A DNA stretch of 64,000 nt. Source: JAVKFY01 sp040223615 (GTDB lineage Bacteria > Pseudomonadota > Alphaproteobacteria > GCA-2731375). The position numbers and the translations under genes are program-made. Positions 42,104 through 51,278 of this stretch are shown piece by piece; the stretch's first letter is position 1; each line of letters opens with the position of its first letter. A model generated the notes under the pieces. That model worked only from the letters and a program-made list of their open reading frames with translations, ran no database searches and was not told the DNA's origin. The stretch lies in the NCBI GenBank assembly GCA_040223615.1, contig JAVKFY010000030.1:28295-92294 (forward strand), read 5' to 3'.

Positions 42104-42769
42104 TCACGCGTCATCGATCTTGCGCAGCACCTGTGCCGGGGTGCCGGCGGCAATGACACCCGACGGAATGTCCTTCGTGACGACGGAGCCGATCCCGACG
42201 ACGACGTCGCTGCCGATCGACACGCCGTCGCGCATCACGGTGTTGGCGCCGAGGTGCACGCGGTCACCGAGGCGGCAGCGTCCGTTGACCGTCGAGTTGG
42301 CGCCGATGAAGCAGAAGCTGCCGATCTCGGCGTGATGGCCGAGCTGGACGCCGGTGCCGACGCGCGTGTGCGTGCCGACTTGTACGCGAACCGCGAGGAC
42401 GGCGGCGGGCGAGATGTAGCAGCCCTCGCCGACGCGGCTGCTGTCGCCGACCCACGCCGCCGGATGTGTCACGGCGGCCCAGCGTTCGCGTGGAATGCCG
42501 AGTTCGACGATCCGTTGCCATCGCGCGCGCATCGCCATCGGGTTGTAGATGGCGCTGACGAACATCACGTCGGCCGGCAAGTCGCGCCAGCACTCGAAAC
42601 CGCCAACGACCGACACACCCAGGATTTCTTCGCCGACCGGAACGACGTCGTTCAGAAAGCCGACCATGTCATAGACCGACCGTCCGGCCGTCCGGTTCGC
42701 GTCCAGCAGGCCCTGCAACAGGATGCCGCCAGAACTCTCGCCGCCCAGGATCGCGATCCGCGTTGTCAC
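42104..42769 (-). CDS. PglD/NeuD-like sugar O- or N-acyltransferase
   Basis: A 221-residue protein with an N-terminal Rossmann-like half (RIAILGGESSGGILLQGLLD) and a C-terminal left-handed beta-helix built from hexapeptide repeats (VGEGCYISPAAVLA, VGTHTRVGTGVQLGHHAEIG, LGDRVHLGANTVMRDGVSIG, VVGIGSVVTKDIPSG). This two-part form is that of the PglD/NeuD acetyltransferases that modify nucleotide sugars. The GTG at 42769 has AGGGGA about 10 nt upstream and matches the ITRIAILGG-type start. No glycan cluster lies next to it, so the substrate is open. Confidence 0.8.
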   Translation of the reverse strand: MTTRIAILGGESSGGILLQGLLDANRTAGRSVYDMVGFLNDVVPVGEEILGVSVVGGFECWRDLPADVMFVSAIYNPMAMRARWQRIVELGIPRERWAAVTHPAAWVGDSSRVGEGCYISPAAVLAVRVQVGTHTRVGTGVQLGHHAEIGSFCFIGANSTVNGRCRLGDRVHLGANTVMRDGVSIGSDVVVGIGSVVTKDIPSGVIAAGTPAQVLRKIDDA

Positions 42770-42791
42770 CCTCGGTCGTCCCCTTCTTGAC

Positions 42792-43559
42792 CTATATCGC
42801 CGTAAATCCCCCATCAATCACCAGTTCGGCGCCGGTGACGAAGCTGCTTTCGTCGCTGGCGAGGTAGAGGACGCCGTTGGCGATGTCCTGGGGCTGGCCG
42901 AGGCGGCCGATGGGGGTGCGGTTCAGCGACCACTGGCGGTTGGTGTTGTTCCTGAAGCGCTCGGCGGTCATGCCGGTCTCGATGAAGCCGGGGTGGATGG
43001 TGTTCACCCGCACGCCGTTGCCGGCCTTGCCGCATTCCAGCGCCGCGCCCTTTGAAAATACGCAGACCGCGCCCTTGCTGGCGTTGTAGGCGACCGAGCC
43101 GACGGCGCCGACCTTGCCGTAGATCGACGAGATGTTGACGATCGAGCCGCCGTTGCCGGCCGCTTCCATCAGCTCGATGCCGTACTTCGTGCCGAGATAC
43201 ACGCCCTCGACATTCGCGGCGTTGACGAAGCGCCACTGTTCCAGCGTGGTGTCCTTCAGCAGCCGGCCGTCGTTGGAGACGCCGGCATTGTTGAGCACGA
43301 TGTCGAGGCGCTGCTCGGTCTCACGGATCGAGGCCATGACCTCGCGCCACAACGCCTCGTCGGTGGTGTCCTGGGCCAGGCTGCGGGCCTGGCCGCCGGC
43401 GTCGCGGACCATGCCGGCGGTCTCTTCCGCGGTCTCGGCGTGCAAGTCGGTGACGACCACGGCGGCGCCCTCGCGCGCCAGGGTCAGCGCCGAGGCGCGC
43501 CCGATGCCCGAGCCGCCGCCGGTGACCAGCGCCACCTTGCCTTGCACACGTCCGGCCAT
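42792..43559 (-). CDS. SDR family NAD(P)-dependent oxidoreductase
   Basis: A 255-residue classical short-chain dehydrogenase. The cofactor motif is T13-GGGSGIG, Asp/His in VVTDLHAE suggest NAD preference, and NNAG, the catalytic Ser in NISSIYG and Tyr-x3-Lys in YNASK are all present. VTGAELVIDGGFTAI is the usual C-terminal segment. A strong GGGAGGAAC site precedes the ATG at 43557-43559. It lies between the acetyltransferase and an MFS gene. The substrate is unknown. Confidence 0.9.
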   Translation of the reverse strand: MAGRVQGKVALVTGGGSGIGRASALTLAREGAAVVVTDLHAETAEETAGMVRDAGGQARSLAQDTTDEALWREVMASIRETEQRLDIVLNNAGVSNDGRLLKDTTLEQWRFVNAANVEGVYLGTKYGIELMEAAGNGGSIVNISSIYGKVGAVGSVAYNASKGAVCVFSKGAALECGKAGNGVRVNTIHPGFIETGMTAERFRNNTNRQWSLNRTPIGRLGQPQDIANGVLYLASDESSFVTGAELVIDGGFTAI

Positions 43560-43684
43560 GTCCGTTCCTCCCTGGTGTCGTGTTGCGTGGAATTGATTGC
43601 CGCCCACTGTAGCGCCAGTCTGTGTCCCGGCAGTAGCGCGCGCTGCGAGTGGGGCAACCGCGACGACTCGCGCATCGTCCTGCC

Positions 43685-44887
43685 CTAACCCGCGCGCCGG
43701 GCGGTGAGCAGCAGGTAGAGGCCCGACAGCAAGGTCAGGGCGGCAATGACGTAGAAGGCGTTGGCATAGCCGCCGCCATACTCGACGATGGCGCCGAACG
43801 CCGGTGGGCCGCTGACGATGCCGAAGAACAGGAAGAACTGCGCCCCGCCGGCGGCCTGGCCGACCTTGCCCGGCGGCGCCAGGCGGGCAAACTCCGACAG
43901 CAGCAGGCCGAGCACGCCATTGGTGCTGGCGCCCAGCAGAATCGCGACCAGCGCGGTCAGCCAGAACGGCCAGGCCGGCGTGAACAGGCTCATGGCGACG
44001 ATGGCGGCCGCCATCATCACGCCGATGACGCCGAGCAGCACCCAGCTTGAGAACAGGCGGCCGGCGATGGCCCCCCACATCACCCGGGCCGGAATCGCCG
44101 ACATGTGGATAATGGCGAAGATCGCACCGGCGAAGGCGGTCGACAGGCCGTTGGCCTCCTCCAGGTAGATCACCATGAAGGCCAGGATCGACATCTGCGC
44201 GAAGGTATAGAGGAACCCCGCCGCCGCCAGCGTGACCAGCACCGGGCTGGCGACGATCACCCGCAACGGCTCGGCGATGCCGGCGAGGCTGACGCGAAAG
44301 GCCGGGTCGCGCTCGTCGTCGAGCTCGCCGCGTACCGGCTGCACGGCGCAGAGTACCAGCAGCGGCAGGACGGCCACCGTCACCAGCGCGATACGCCAGT
44401 CGTAGAGCGCCATAAGCGGCGGCAGCAGCAGCCCGGCCAGCACGCCGCCCAGCGGCGTGCCGGTCTGTTTCACCGAGAACACGAAGGGCTGCCAGCGCGG
44501 TGGCGAATGGCGCGCCAGGACCAGCGAGCCGGCCGGGTTGAGCAGCCCGGTGGCGAAACCGATCAGCACCGCCGAGACGATCGCAATGGGCCAGAAGGGA
44601 AGCACGCTGACCAGCACCAGCCCTGCGGCGCCCGCCAGCATGGCGCCCTGACAGGTGCGAATGACGCCGAAGCGGGCGAACAGGCCGCTGGCGATCAGGC
44701 CGGACAGCATGCCCAGGGCGTACAGCACGGCGGCGTAGATGCCGATGCTGGTCGACTTCACGCCGAGATCGGCGGCCGCCTGCACCACCACGACGGCGCT
44801 GGCGAAGCTGCACAGGGTGCCGAACGCCTGCAACGCCAGCATCACCGGCAGCGCGACACGGACGCGGCTGCGCCACAGATCAAGCAT
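43685..44887 (-). CDS. MFS transporter
   Basis: A 400-residue membrane protein with about 12 hydrophobic helices. GLIASGLFARFGVIRTCQGA corresponds to the loop 2-3 motif of the major facilitator superfamily, and a short polar stretch near residues 185-195 (ELDDERDPAF) separates the halves. No substrate motif was recognised. Same orientation as the DUF2277 gene 30 bp upstream and the SDR gene downstream. Confidence 0.85.
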   Translation of the reverse strand: MLDLWRSRVRVALPVMLALQAFGTLCSFASAVVVVQAAADLGVKSTSIGIYAAVLYALGMLSGLIASGLFARFGVIRTCQGAMLAGAAGLVLVSVLPFWPIAIVSAVLIGFATGLLNPAGSLVLARHSPPRWQPFVFSVKQTGTPLGGVLAGLLLPPLMALYDWRIALVTVAVLPLLVLCAVQPVRGELDDERDPAFRVSLAGIAEPLRVIVASPVLVTLAAAGFLYTFAQMSILAFMVIYLEEANGLSTAFAGAIFAIIHMSAIPARVMWGAIAGRLFSSWVLLGVIGVMMAAAIVAMSLFTPAWPFWLTALVAILLGASTNGVLGLLLSEFARLAPPGKVGQAAGGAQFFLFFGIVSGPPAFGAIVEYGGGYANAFYVIAALTLLSGLYLLLTARRAG

Positions 44888-44917
44888 GGCCGGCGGCCCG
44901 GTTGTCGCGCCGGCCGG

Positions 44918-45196
44918 CTAGCGCGGCGCGGCGGCGAAGCGGGCGGCGCTGCGCGCCCTGGCCTTGGCGGCCTCGGTCTCGCGGTCGCGCGGCGGCGCGC
45001 TGGTCCGCAGCGAGGCGAGCAGCAGGTGGGTCGCCTGCGTGACCTGCTCCACCGCGCGCTCGAATGCCGGCTCGTTGAGCTTCGATGGATTGGTGAAGCC
45101 GGAGAGCTTGCGCACATATTGCAACGCCGAGGCGCGGATCTCCTCGTCCGTCGCCGGCGGCGCGAAATTGTGGAGCGTCTTGATGTTGCGGCACAT
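44918..45196 (-). CDS. DUF2277 domain-containing protein
   Basis: A 92-residue protein of the DUF2277 family, function unknown. MCRNIKTLHNFAPPATDEEI and ALQYVRKLSGFTNPSKLNE are the diagnostic segments. A basic Ala/Arg-rich tail follows. The ATG at 45194-45196 matches the invariant MCRNIKTL start; the open frame further upstream runs into a palindromic repeat and was rejected. Confidence 0.85.
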   Translation of the reverse strand: MCRNIKTLHNFAPPATDEEIRASALQYVRKLSGFTNPSKLNEPAFERAVEQVTQATHLLLASLRTSAPPRDRETEAAKARARSAARFAAAPR

Positions 45197-45215
45197 GGCG
45201 CGGACTCCGTGGCTT

Positions 45216-45289
45216 GAGATGCCCGGATCAAGTGCGGGCATGACGAACGAAAAAGACACCGTCATCGCCGGGCGCGACCCGGCGATCTC
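45216..45289. repeat. Intergenic palindromic repeat, GAGAT...ATCTC
   Basis: A 74-bp element between DUF2277 and the acyl-CoA ligase, bounded by GAGAT (45216-45220) and ATCTC (45285-45289). It contains the hairpins TGCCCG-GATCAAG-TGCGGGCA and ATCGCCGGG-CGCGA-CCCGGCGAT. The GATGCCCGGATCAAG form is a widespread dispersed repeat of Alphaproteobacteria. No coding content. Confidence 0.65.
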
Positions 45290-45292
45290 GGC

Positions 45293-46891
45293 TCAGGCCG
45301 CGCCGATCTTCTCGCGACGGACCTTGATGCCGGCGGCCTCGCGGTCCCAGGTGTCGGCGGTGACGCCGTCCTCGCGCAGCTTCACCTTCTGGATCTTCTG
45401 CGTCGGGGTCTTGGGCAGGGCGTCGACCACGCGGACATAGCGCGGCAGCATGAAATGCGCCATGCGCGGCGCCAGGAAACGGAACAGCGCCTCGGCGTCG
45501 ACGCGCTGGCCGGGCGCCGGCGCGACCACCACCATGACCTCGTCCTCGTTGTGCTCCGACGGCACCGGGATCGCGGCGGCCTCGGCGACGGCGGGGAACT
45601 GGGTCACCTCGCTCTCGACCTCGAAGGAGGAGATGTTCTCGCCGCGCCGACGGATCGCGTCCTTGATCCGGTCGACGAAGTAGAAGTTGCCCTCGGCGTC
45701 GTAGCGGAAGGCGTCGCCGGTATGGAACCAGCCGTTGCGCCAGGCCTTCGCGGTGGCTTCCGGGTTCTTGTAGTAGCCGTGGTTCAGCGCCCACGGCCGG
45801 TCGGACCGTACGATTAGCTCGCCGACGGTGCCGGGCGGCAGCTCGCAATCGTTCTCGTCGACGACGCGCACCGCCATGCCGGCGCGCGCCTTGCCACAGG
45901 TGCCGATCGCCGCCGGGTTCTTGCCCGAGACGATCGGCGAGGAGATCTCGGTCATGTTGAAGGCGGTGTACATGTCGACGCCGTAGCGCTCGGCGATGGC
46001 GAGGCTGTCCTCGTTCCACGGGATGGTGACGACCTTTTCCAGCGGATGGTCGCGGTCGTGGTTGGAGGGCGGGAGTTTCAGCAGAAACGGCGTCATGGCG
46101 CCGACGAAGCAGGTCGCGGTGATCCCGTGTTCCCTCACGGTGGGCCAGAACCGGTCGGTCTGGAAACTGTCGGCGATCAGGCAGGAGCCGCCGAGCGCCG
46201 CCATCGTGTGCACGAACAAGGTGCCGCCGACATGGAACAGCGGCAGGTTGACCAGGAAGCGGTCGTCGCCGGTGAGGTAGGTGTTGGCCTCCACGCCCAT
46301 GGTCCAGGTCTGGATCGGCGACGACAGCACCGCCTTGGACGGCCCGGTCGTGCCGGAGGTGAAGATGATGTACATCGTGTCCCACGGCGCCGGTGCGTCG
46401 GTGATCTGGTCGGTCGAGGTCAACGCCTCGGGCCCGTGCAGGTTGAGCCCATCGATGGTCGCACCCTCGCCGCCGACCACCACGACATCCCTCAGCGCGG
46501 CGCGGTCGATGTCGGCCAGGCGCGGCAAGAGCTGGGCATGGACCACCATCAGCTTGGCGTCGGACAGCGCCACCACGTGTTCCAGCAAACCGCCGCGATA
46601 GCTGGTGTTGACCGGGACGTAGACGGCGCCGAGCTGGTTCAGGCCGAACCAGGCCAGGATCGCCTCCTTGCCGTTCGGCAGCCATGACAGCACGTGCTCG
46701 CCCTTGGCCACGCCGAGGTCGCGGAAGGCGGCGGCGGTCTGGCGGACGCGGGCGCGGGTCTCGGCGTAGGTCCAGCTCTCGCCGTCCTCGAACACCAGGA
46801 ACACCTTGTCGGGCTGGCTGGCGCACTGCCGGTCGAGAATATCCGCCAGCACGCACTGGTCGGCCGGCGGAATACGCGGATCGTGAACCAC
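45293..46891 (-). CDS. AMP-dependent acyl-CoA synthetase/ligase
   Basis: A 532-residue adenylate-forming enzyme that activates a carboxylic acid to its CoA thioester. The phosphate-binding loop is IIFTSGTTGPSKAVL, the core motif includes YTAFNMTEISSP, GWFHTGDAFRYDAEG carries the adenine-binding Asp, and PKTPTQKIQKVKLR has the catalytic Lys region. Overall it resembles carnitine/crotonobetaine-CoA ligases and related ligases, but the substrate cannot be assigned. The GTG at 46891 was chosen because GGGAGG lies 7 nt upstream; an ATG 36 bp further upstream has no such site. Confidence 0.88.
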   Translation of the reverse strand: MVHDPRIPPADQCVLADILDRQCASQPDKVFLVFEDGESWTYAETRARVRQTAAAFRDLGVAKGEHVLSWLPNGKEAILAWFGLNQLGAVYVPVNTSYRGGLLEHVVALSDAKLMVVHAQLLPRLADIDRAALRDVVVVGGEGATIDGLNLHGPEALTSTDQITDAPAPWDTMYIIFTSGTTGPSKAVLSSPIQTWTMGVEANTYLTGDDRFLVNLPLFHVGGTLFVHTMAALGGSCLIADSFQTDRFWPTVREHGITATCFVGAMTPFLLKLPPSNHDRDHPLEKVVTIPWNEDSLAIAERYGVDMYTAFNMTEISSPIVSGKNPAAIGTCGKARAGMAVRVVDENDCELPPGTVGELIVRSDRPWALNHGYYKNPEATAKAWRNGWFHTGDAFRYDAEGNFYFVDRIKDAIRRRGENISSFEVESEVTQFPAVAEAAAIPVPSEHNEDEVMVVVAPAPGQRVDAEALFRFLAPRMAHFMLPRYVRVVDALPKTPTQKIQKVKLREDGVTADTWDREAAGIKVRREKIGAA

Positions 46892-47143
46892 GGACGTGCC
46901 TCCCAGGTAGGTGTCGTCGGGGCCCATCTTATGAGCGAAGGCATAGGGCGACTAGGCGAAGGCGAACGTATCGTGTCCGGCCCGCGAGCCTGGGAATGCG
47001 GGCCGACGCCCAAACCAGGCCGGCTTCACGTCCCCGTTCGGGCCTGGGGCGTTGCGGATGACCGTTTCGCCTTCATCTGCCGCCCCACCACACATCGGTG
47101 TACTTGCCGTACCGCTTCCAATACGGCGTCGCTTTCGGAACTC

Positions 47144-49708
47144 TCACCCGAAGGCGATGTCTTCGTCCGTGAGGTCGGCCGGTGCGATGAACGTGTTCAA
47201 CATCGAGATCGACAATGCGTCGCTGCCAGAGACAACCGTGATCTTCGTGCCGCCGGCTATCTTCGTTATGTTCAGGTCGTCGAAGCCGCCTATCCCCTGA
47301 AGCAATAGCCGGTCGACACCGTCAAAGAAGTCGGTAATCAGGTTCTCGCCCTGGCCCGCGGCGAAGACGAACAGATCCTCGCCGTCCCCGCCGGTCAGCG
47401 TGTCGTTCGCCGGCCCGCCGATCAGCGTGTCGTTGCCCGGGCCGCCGTCGAGCGTGTCGAAGCCCTGCATGCCGACGAGAAAGTCGTCGCCTTCGCCGCC
47501 GACCAGGCTGTCGCGACCGCCCTGGCCGCGAAGCGTGTCGTCGCCTTCGCCACCGATGATCGTGTCGAACCCGGAGTTTCCGTTCAACGTGTCGCTGCCC
47601 GGGCCGCCGTCGATCTGATCGTCATTGGCGCCGCCGAAGGCCATGTCGTTGCCGTTGTCACCGGTCACCATGTCGGCGCCGGGATGGGCCTTGATGAGAT
47701 CGTTGTCGTCGCCACCGGCGATGGTGTCGTCGCCGAAGTTGCCGAACATGTTGTCGTCGCCGGCGCCGCCCAACATCAGGTCGTCGCCGGCCAGCCCCCA
47801 TAGCGAGTCGTTGCCGCCGCCCGCGTCCATCATGTCGTTGCTGGGACCGGCAACGCCTTGTTCCGCAGCATCCACGCCGGCCCACGAGAAAACGCCGTCG
47901 GTGCTACCGCCCCGGTTGAAGTTCACCGTGATCGCGAAATCATCACGGTCATTGGTGCTGAGGCGCAGAAACTTGGCCATGTCGGGGTAGCCGTCGCCAT
48001 TGAAGTCAGCAATGCCGCCGTTGCCAAACTTGTACGCCTCGTCAGATAGCTGGAAGGTGTTGTCGCCATCGTTCACCAGAATATGCTGCCAGTCGATGAC
48101 GATATCGAGGTCGCCATCGAGGTCCAGGTCGACGAGGTCAAATCGCTGGGCGGGGAAACCATCGTAAACTTCCTCTTGCTCGTATCTAATGGCAGTCTCG
48201 TCGACGAATGATCCGTCCGGGTTCTGCCTCAGGAACTGGAGATAGTAACCATTGATGCTTGATGCTTGGAAACCACCTTCTATTCCTTCAAGAACAACAA
48301 GGTCCGGCAACCCGTCGCCACTGAAATCCCACGCTTCGACGTAGTGAGTCGTAACGGTCTGTGACCCGATGTCCGGGTCCGCCATGGGCAGCGGAATGAG
48401 TTCCGGAAACAGACCTGTACCATCATTGTGTAGAATGAAGTTCTCGCCGCCGCCGCCGCCTACGAAAATATCAGGCGCGTCGTCATTGTTCAGATCGAAG
48501 ACGCCGAACCAATGACCCCCATACTGTGGTCCCTCCGCCCAGAACGGATTCTCCAGCGAAAACGGGAGGTGTCCCTCGGAAGGTGTAAAGACGCCGGTAC
48601 CGTCATTCAGTAAAACGCCAACCGCGTAGTGTCTGGTGTCTGAGGTTGCTGGAGTCCACTGTCCGACGAGATCGATATCGCCGTCGAGGTCGATATCGCC
48701 GGCGGCCGCGCCGTGGGTGTAATCGAACTTCTGTGGCAGGTTCGTCGCCGTCGCGTCCCGCATGCCGCTGCTGCCCTCGGAAAGCAGCAGCAGGTTCTGA
48801 CCGCCTTGGATGATTTCGATTGGCAGGCCTTCGGTGCCAGTATCACCGGCGAAGTAGTCGTCACGCCCATCGTTGTTGAAGTCGGCAACGATGGACACTC
48901 GCGGGTTCTCTGTGGCGAACCCTTCCGGAATGATCGAGCTGGTGGCGTCAACAAACCCGCCGTTGCCGTCGCCAACGAATATGTAACCCGGATTCTGCAG
49001 ACGCTCGGGAACTGTGGCGCTGAATATTAGGATCAGATCGAGATTGCCGTCGCCATTGAAGTCGCCAGGTTTAGTGCGGTGGGGGTCACGCACGTGGGAG
49101 GTATTACTCCTAGCGACGACTGTGCTCGGTAGAAAAATCGAGTCGGAAGGCAGGAGGTCGATCGCACCATTATCAGCGTTGAGTGTCTCAACGTTGCGAA
49201 ACTCCATGACGAAATCAACGAAATCGTTTTGAACATAAACACGAGAGAAGTATAAGTCGCCAAATACTGTGACATCTTCGATTTCTCGTCCGATATAGGC
49301 GATATCAATATTGGCGCCGCCGTCGACCGTATCGTTCCCGACATGAGCCTGAATGTTGTTAAGTCCTGAATTTCCGGTAATGTTATCGGAAAACGCGCTG
49401 CCATAAATCCAATCGACGTTTAGGACTTGGTCAATTCCGCCCCAGCCGTCGTGTATCACGCCGGTCTGAAGGTTCGCGTCGATTCCAGCCGGGGAATTCC
49501 GGTAGTTGATCGTGGCCCGGGTGGTGCTGGCCTGGACCGTGTCGTTTCCGGCGCCGCCGGTGACGACGTTCGAAATGACGCTGGCGAAATCGTCTCCACC
49601 AAGAAGAAAAATCTCTTCGAATGCCGCGATGTTCAGGCTGAGGGCATCGATGGAGTCATCGCCATCCGTACCAAAGTATGTCGGCACAACGCTTTCCTGC
49701 TCGCTCAA
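47144..49708 (-). CDS. Large FG-GAP/VCBS and RTX calcium-binding repeat protein
   Basis: An 854-residue protein without a classical signal peptide. The N-terminus has short RTX-like motifs (GTDGDDSIDAL, GGAGNDTV). The middle (about 210-600) carries FG-GAP/VCBS repeats with Asp-rich calcium loops (GDFNGDGNLDLI, ADFNNDGRDDYF, GDIDLDGDIDLV, ADFNGDGYPDMA). The C-terminal third has about ten GGxGxDxLxG nonapeptides and an aliphatic tail, the pattern of type I secretion substrates. The start is uncertain; the best in-frame codon is TTG at 49708 with no clear ribosome-binding site. Base composition is more AT-rich than neighbours. No type I secretion genes lie nearby. Confidence 0.82.
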   Translation of the reverse strand: MSEQESVVPTYFGTDGDDSIDALSLNIAAFEEIFLLGGDDFASVISNVVTGGAGNDTVQASTTRATINYRNSPAGIDANLQTGVIHDGWGGIDQVLNVDWIYGSAFSDNITGNSGLNNIQAHVGNDTVDGGANIDIAYIGREIEDVTVFGDLYFSRVYVQNDFVDFVMEFRNVETLNADNGAIDLLPSDSIFLPSTVVARSNTSHVRDPHRTKPGDFNGDGNLDLILIFSATVPERLQNPGYIFVGDGNGGFVDATSSIIPEGFATENPRVSIVADFNNDGRDDYFAGDTGTEGLPIEIIQGGQNLLLLSEGSSGMRDATATNLPQKFDYTHGAAAGDIDLDGDIDLVGQWTPATSDTRHYAVGVLLNDGTGVFTPSEGHLPFSLENPFWAEGPQYGGHWFGVFDLNNDDAPDIFVGGGGGENFILHNDGTGLFPELIPLPMADPDIGSQTVTTHYVEAWDFSGDGLPDLVVLEGIEGGFQASSINGYYLQFLRQNPDGSFVDETAIRYEQEEVYDGFPAQRFDLVDLDLDGDLDIVIDWQHILVNDGDNTFQLSDEAYKFGNGGIADFNGDGYPDMAKFLRLSTNDRDDFAITVNFNRGGSTDGVFSWAGVDAAEQGVAGPSNDMMDAGGGNDSLWGLAGDDLMLGGAGDDNMFGNFGDDTIAGGDDNDLIKAHPGADMVTGDNGNDMAFGGANDDQIDGGPGSDTLNGNSGFDTIIGGEGDDTLRGQGGRDSLVGGEGDDFLVGMQGFDTLDGGPGNDTLIGGPANDTLTGGDGEDLFVFAAGQGENLITDFFDGVDRLLLQGIGGFDDLNITKIAGGTKITVVSGSDALSISMLNTFIAPADLTDEDIAFG

Positions 49709-50131
49709 TTCGCACGGCTCATGCCATGTCGAAGGCGCCCCCGACTAGAAAGCCTATCACCGACGAGGCGTGGATTTCCAGGGTGTACGAGCAACATACT
49801 AGGCAACGCCGCGGAGCCGGTTCGATTGGCCCGGGATAAGCCGGGACGCATCTGCATTCGCGGCGAGAACGTTGTGGCTGTGATCGCCGACGTTTCCGCT
49901 ACACGAATGTAGTCGCCGGCTGGCGGGACCCGGCCTTGATCGACCAAGGCGGCCAGGCCGCATTTCTCGAGAAAACCGGTCGTTGGTGCCTTGGCACACG
50001 CGCCGGCCTTCCGGTTTCCGTACGTGCGCCGGTTGGCGGCAATAGAGGTCGGATGTGGCAGTCGAAGACGCGCGACCGTTGCCGCGGCCGCCGGGATACC
50101 CGCTCGATCGGGACTTGCGGCGCTGGTCGGG
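49709..50131. other. 423-bp non-coding stretch between the RTX gene and ccrM
   Basis: No gene with recognisable similarity was found here; short open frames on both strands look random. It should contain the promoter of the RTX gene and the end of the ccrM transcript. A perfect 12-bp palindrome, TTTCTCGAGAAA, lies at 49963-49974, and a CCTTG/CAAGG inverted repeat at about 49934-49949. Neither forms a hairpin with a T-run, so no intrinsic terminator can be claimed. Confidence 0.5.
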
Positions 50132-51202
50132 TTAGGCCTCGGCCATCTCGGCGCGGATCTGCTGGCGCAGGACGTCGATCGGGACCAGCTTGCCCTTGTG
50201 CTCGAAGCACCAGAAGGCCCAGCCGTTGCACGCCGGCGCGCCCTGCACCGCCGCGCCGACCTTGTGGATCGAGCCGGCGGCCTCCGCGCTCATCACCGAG
50301 CCATCGGCGCGGATCTTGGCGACGTAGCGTTTGGAGGGGTCCTGCAACGTCTGGCCTGGCTTCAACATGCCGCGTTCGACCAGCCAGCCGAAGGGGACGC
50401 GCGGTTCTTCGCGCTTCGAACGGGTTACTTGCAGGTCGGCCTCCGCCAACGGGTCGACGGCGGCGATGCGTTCCTTCGCCAGGTCGATGTAATGCTTGTC
50501 CTTCTCGATACCGATGTAGTGCCGGCCGAGGCGGCGGGCGACGGCGCCGGTGGTGCCGGTGCCGAAGAACGGATCGAGGATAACGTCGCCGGGGTTGGTG
50601 GTGGCGAGCAGCACGCGGTGCAGCAGCGCCTCCGGCTTCTGCGCCGAATGCGCGCGCTTGCCGGCCTCCTTCAGGCGCTCGCCGCCGGAACAGATCGGCA
50701 GCAGCCAGTCGGAGCGCATCTGCAACTCGTCGTTCAGCGCCTTCATGGCGTCGTAGTGGAAGGTGTACTTCTTCTGGTCCTGGCTCTTGGCGCACCAGAT
50801 CAGGATCTCGTGCGCGTTGGTGAAGCGCCGGCCGCGGAAGTTCGGCATCGGGTTCGACTTGCGCCAGACGATGTCATTCAGGATCCAGAAGCCCAGGTCC
50901 TGCAAGACGGTGCCGACCCGATAGATATTATGGTAACTTCCGATGACCCACAACGCGCCGTCGTCCTTCAGCACGCGCTGCGCCTCGGCCAGCCAGTCGC
51001 GACTGAAGGTGTCGTAGTCGGCGAAGCTGTCGAACCGGTCCCAGGCGTCGTCGACCGCCTGGACCTTGGTCAGATTCGGCCGGACGAGCTCGCCGGCGAG
51101 CTGCAGGTTGTAGGGCGGATCGGCGAAGATGAGATCGACCGAGGCATCGGGAAGCTTCCGCATTTCCCGCACGCAATCACCCAGAATGATACGATTCTTC
51201 AC
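50132..51202 (-). CDS. ccrM: CcrM-type adenine DNA methyltransferase (GANTC)
   Basis: Cell-cycle DNA methylase that modifies adenine in GANTC. It has 356 residues. ADPPY (Asp28-Tyr31) is the catalytic motif, ILDPFFGTGTTG the SAM-binding motif, and WRKSNPMPNFRGRRF and HSAQKPEALL match CcrM proteins closely. The C-terminal domain (KREEPRVPFGWLVERG, APACNGWAFWCF), needed for DNA recognition in this family, is complete. A GTG at 51202 was chosen because GGAG lies 4 nt upstream and it aligns with known N-termini; a TTG at 51220 is the alternative. Adjacent to rnhB, as is usual. Confidence 0.93.
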   Translation of the reverse strand: MKNRIILGDCVREMRKLPDASVDLIFADPPYNLQLAGELVRPNLTKVQAVDDAWDRFDSFADYDTFSRDWLAEAQRVLKDDGALWVIGSYHNIYRVGTVLQDLGFWILNDIVWRKSNPMPNFRGRRFTNAHEILIWCAKSQDQKKYTFHYDAMKALNDELQMRSDWLLPICSGGERLKEAGKRAHSAQKPEALLHRVLLATTNPGDVILDPFFGTGTTGAVARRLGRHYIGIEKDKHYIDLAKERIAAVDPLAEADLQVTRSKREEPRVPFGWLVERGMLKPGQTLQDPSKRYVAKIRADGSVMSAEAAGSIHKVGAAVQGAPACNGWAFWCFEHKGKLVPIDVLRQQIRAEMAEA

Positions 51203-51278
51203 CCGACTCCAAAGCCCCAAGCGCCCTCGGCACGCAGCATAGCCACTCCGCCGATTCGGTCAATCGTTTATACGATTC
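51193..51278. promoter_or_regulatory. Cluster of four GANTC methylation sites at the ccrM start
   Basis: GANTC sites lie at 51193-51197, 51205-51209, 51253-51257 and 51274-51278. The second overlaps the ribosome-binding site of ccrM, the third abuts the proposed -35 box, the first lies within codons 3-4, and the fourth is just upstream of the promoter. Four sites in 86 bp is far above chance for a degenerate 5-mer with four fixed bases. In Caulobacter, GANTC sites in the ccrM leader take part in its autoregulation. Confidence 0.7.
51236..51263 (-). promoter_or_regulatory. ccrM: Putative ccrM promoter
   Basis: Minus-strand TTGACC (51258-51263), a 16-bp spacer and TATGCT (51236-51241) form a plausible sigma-70 promoter in the gap between rnhB and ccrM. 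A GANTC site (51253-51257) directly follows the -35 box within the spacer, so its methylation state could affect polymerase or regulator binding. Predicted transcription would start about 27 nt before the GTG start codon. Confidence 0.55.

Noticed and set aside
46979..47004. GGCCCGC/GCGGGCC hairpin after the RTX gene as a terminator
   Set aside because: A 7-bp stem with a 12-nt loop and no T-run; too weak to claim.
49705..49947. 80-codon open frame on the minus strand upstream of the RTX gene
   Set aside because: No ribosome-binding site or similarity; overlaps the expected promoter region of the RTX gene.
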